This document shows, piece after piece, positions 5,150 through 6,597 of a stretch of DNA of 6,597 nt. Position numbers and translations under genes: made by a program. Under the pieces are notes generated by a model. That model had not been told where the DNA came from and ran no database searches. It saw nothing but the letters and a program-made list of their open reading frames with translations. This stretch comes from Planctomycetota bacterium. GTDB lineage: Bacteria > Planctomycetota > Planctomycetia > Pirellulales > Lacipirellulaceae. Where the stretch lies: positions 1-6,597 of the forward strand of contig JAJRUA010000213.1 of assembly GCA_024278035.1 (NCBI GenBank), given 5' to 3'. Position 1 is the stretch's first letter, and each line of letters begins with the position of its first letter.

Positions 5150-6597
5150 ATGAGCAAGCCATTCAACCTGACCAGCAGGCTGACCGGCTCGACCTATGGC
5201 AAGCTCTTAAAAGACGCCGCTGTTGCCATAACTTGGGTCGCCTTGCCGCTAGTGGTCATGAGTGGCTGTCAATTTGAAGAGGTCTCTCCCACCCCAGTAA
5301 CCGCAGTAGAAATGCAGGCGAGCCCTGACACACTCGATCCTGTGTTAACCACGGCAGCCTTACCTGCCTCGCCGGTCCGAGTGTTCGACGAAGCAGCCGT
5401 TGATAAGACCATTCCCGACTGGGTTACAGAGGCGGTTTTCTATCAGATTTTTCCCGAGCGGTTCAGAAATGGCGACCCGAGCAACGACCCGACTCATGCC
5501 TCGTTAGAAGACCCTGACTCAACGCCCACGAGCTGGAAAATTTCTCCTTGGACCGGCGATTGGTACGCTCGTGCAGAATGGGAGCAGCAAGCAGGCGCCA
5601 ACTTCTATGACCACGGCGTTTTTAACCGCCGCTATGGAGGCGACCTCCAAGGGATACTCGACAAACTTGACTACCTACATGACTTAGGCATCAACACGAT
5701 CTATCTGAATCCCGTCTTCTACGGAAAATCGCTGCATAAATACGATGCCGCTTCGATGCACCACATCGACCCCTACTTTGGCCCCGATCCGGCTGGGGAC
5801 CTTGAGCTCATGCGTGATGAGTCGGGCGATCCCGCGACTTGGCACTGGACAACAGCCGACAAGCTTTTTCTAGAACTCATCGAAGCGGCTCACAAGCGAA
5901 ATATCCGGTTAATCATCGATGGGGTGTTTAATCACACTGGCCGAGCATTCTTCGCGTTTGCCGATATCCTTGAGAATCAAGGCGAGTCGCAGTACCAAGA
6001 TTGGTACCTCGTACAATCGTTCGACGACCCAACCACCAAGCAGAACGAGTTGAAGTATAAAAGTTGGTGGGGCTACGAATCGCTGCCTGAGTTTGCGGAC
6101 TCTCCCTCGGGAGACAATCTCCATCGTGGGCCGAAGCAGTATGTTTTCGATATCACTCGCCGCTGGATGGATCCCAACCACGATGGCGACCCGTCCGACG
6201 GTGTCGATGGCTGGCGACTTGATGTTGCTAACGAAGTGCCCATTGATTTCTGGCGTGATTGGAACACGCTTGTTCGCGAATTGAACCCCGAGGCTTACAC
6301 CGTCGGAGAATTTTGGAACGAAGCATTAGACCACTTACTCAAGGGACGGTTCTCGGCAACGATGAACTACCACGGCTTTGCCTATCTGGTAAAGGGTTTT
6401 CTGATTGATGGAACCCTGACACCAGGCCGCTTTGGACAAGAGTTGCAATCGCGCCGCCAAAGTTTTCCCTTGGCTATGCAATACGCACTCCAAAATCTAA
6501 TCGATTCGCACGACACCGACCGAATGGCCTCGATGATTGTCAACGCAGGAAACAATCGCTACCACCAGCCCGACCGCTTTGACTACGACGTTTCCGA
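5150..6597 (+). CDS. GH13 neopullulanase/cyclomaltodextrinase-like lipoprotein (3' end missing)
   Basis: The first 482 codons are present; the reading frame runs off the window. The N-terminus has a hydrophobic segment (AAVAITWVALPLVVMSG) ending in a lipobox-like VMSGC, so C40 is probably lipidated and the enzyme membrane-anchored. A linker of about 48 residues leads to the barrel, which starts at DWVTEAVFYQIFPERF (90-105). Motifs are GINTIYLNP (180-188), DGVFNH (257-262), LPEF (312-315), GWRLDVANEV (354-363; R356, nucleophile D358), YTVGEFW (acid/base E387) and IDSHDTDR (D455). The triad D358/E387/D455 is complete. VANEV followed by FWRDW and the HDTDR form resemble neopullulanase, cyclomaltodextrinase and maltogenic amylase (GH13_20-like). 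These hydrolyse cyclodextrins, pullulan or maltooligosaccharides; the exact substrate is inferred. The N-terminal CBM34 domain usual for that group is absent. A calcium-loop-like DPNHDGDPSD (341-350) precedes the nucleophile. The missing part should include the barrel end and domain C. Confidence 0.95.
   Translation, partial: MSKPFNLTSRLTGSTYGKLLKDAAVAITWVALPLVVMSGCQFEEVSPTPVTAVEMQASPDTLDPVLTTAALPASPVRVFDEAAVDKTIPDWVTEAVFYQIFPERFRNGDPSNDPTHASLEDPDSTPTSWKISPWTGDWYARAEWEQQAGANFYDHGVFNRRYGGDLQGILDKLDYLHDLGINTIYLNPVFYGKSLHKYDAASMHHIDPYFGPDPAGDLELMRDESGDPATWHWTTADKLFLELIEAAHKRNIRLIIDGVFNHTGRAFFAFADILENQGESQYQDWYLVQSFDDPTTKQNELKYKSWWGYESLPEFADSPSGDNLHRGPKQYVFDITRRWMDPNHDGDPSDGVDGWRLDVANEVPIDFWRDWNTLVRELNPEAYTVGEFWNEALDHLLKGRFSATMNYHGFAYLVKGFLIDGTLTPGRFGQELQSRRQSFPLAMQYALQNLIDSHDTDRMASMIVNAGNNRYHQPDRFDYDVS

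Noticed and set aside
5909..6181. Antisense open frame of 90 codons inside gene 3
   Set aside because: It overlaps the catalytic motifs of the GH13 lipoprotein on the opposite strand and shows no independent coding evidence.

Overview
The window looks like a piece of a planctomycete chromosome (Planctomycetota, probably Pirellulales-like). Three things suggest this. Both complete proteins end in a PEP-CTERM (VPEP, hydrophobic helix, basic tail) sorting signal. Both carry dockerin-like calcium-loop repeats of the planctomycete flavour (GDFDxDGxVDGSDFLTxQRNxG). GC content is moderate, by eye in the mid-50s. This lineage call is an inference from protein style; no marker gene is present.

Layout, all on the + strand. 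(1) 125-3436: a secreted, roughly 1100-residue GH13 alpha-amylase-family enzyme with a complete catalytic triad, long beta-rich C-terminal modules, six dockerin-like calcium loops and a PEP-CTERM anchor. (2) 3520-5028: a secreted PEP-CTERM protein of unknown function whose predicted beta-sandwich is interrupted by a dockerin-like pair closely related to the last pair of gene 1. An ATG at 3433 overlaps the stop of gene 1 (ATGA) and has its own Shine-Dalgarno-like sequence, so the two genes may be translationally coupled. (3) 5067-5107: a strong intrinsic terminator closing this two-gene unit. (4) 5150 to the right edge: the first 482 codons of a second GH13 enzyme, a predicted lipoprotein with neopullulanase/cyclomaltodextrinase-type motifs, cut off by the window end.

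Together this reads as a small extracytoplasmic alpha-glucan (starch/glycogen/maltodextrin) utilisation locus. One enzyme carries the K-H signature of alpha-amylases and is sorted by the exosortase route. The other carries the VANEV signature of maltooligosaccharide/cyclodextrin/pullulan hydrolases and is lipid-anchored. The protein between them is exported by the same route as the first enzyme and shares its dockerin module. No tRNA, rRNA, CRISPR array, insertion sequence or attachment site was seen. There is no gene-free stretch longer than about 125 bases.
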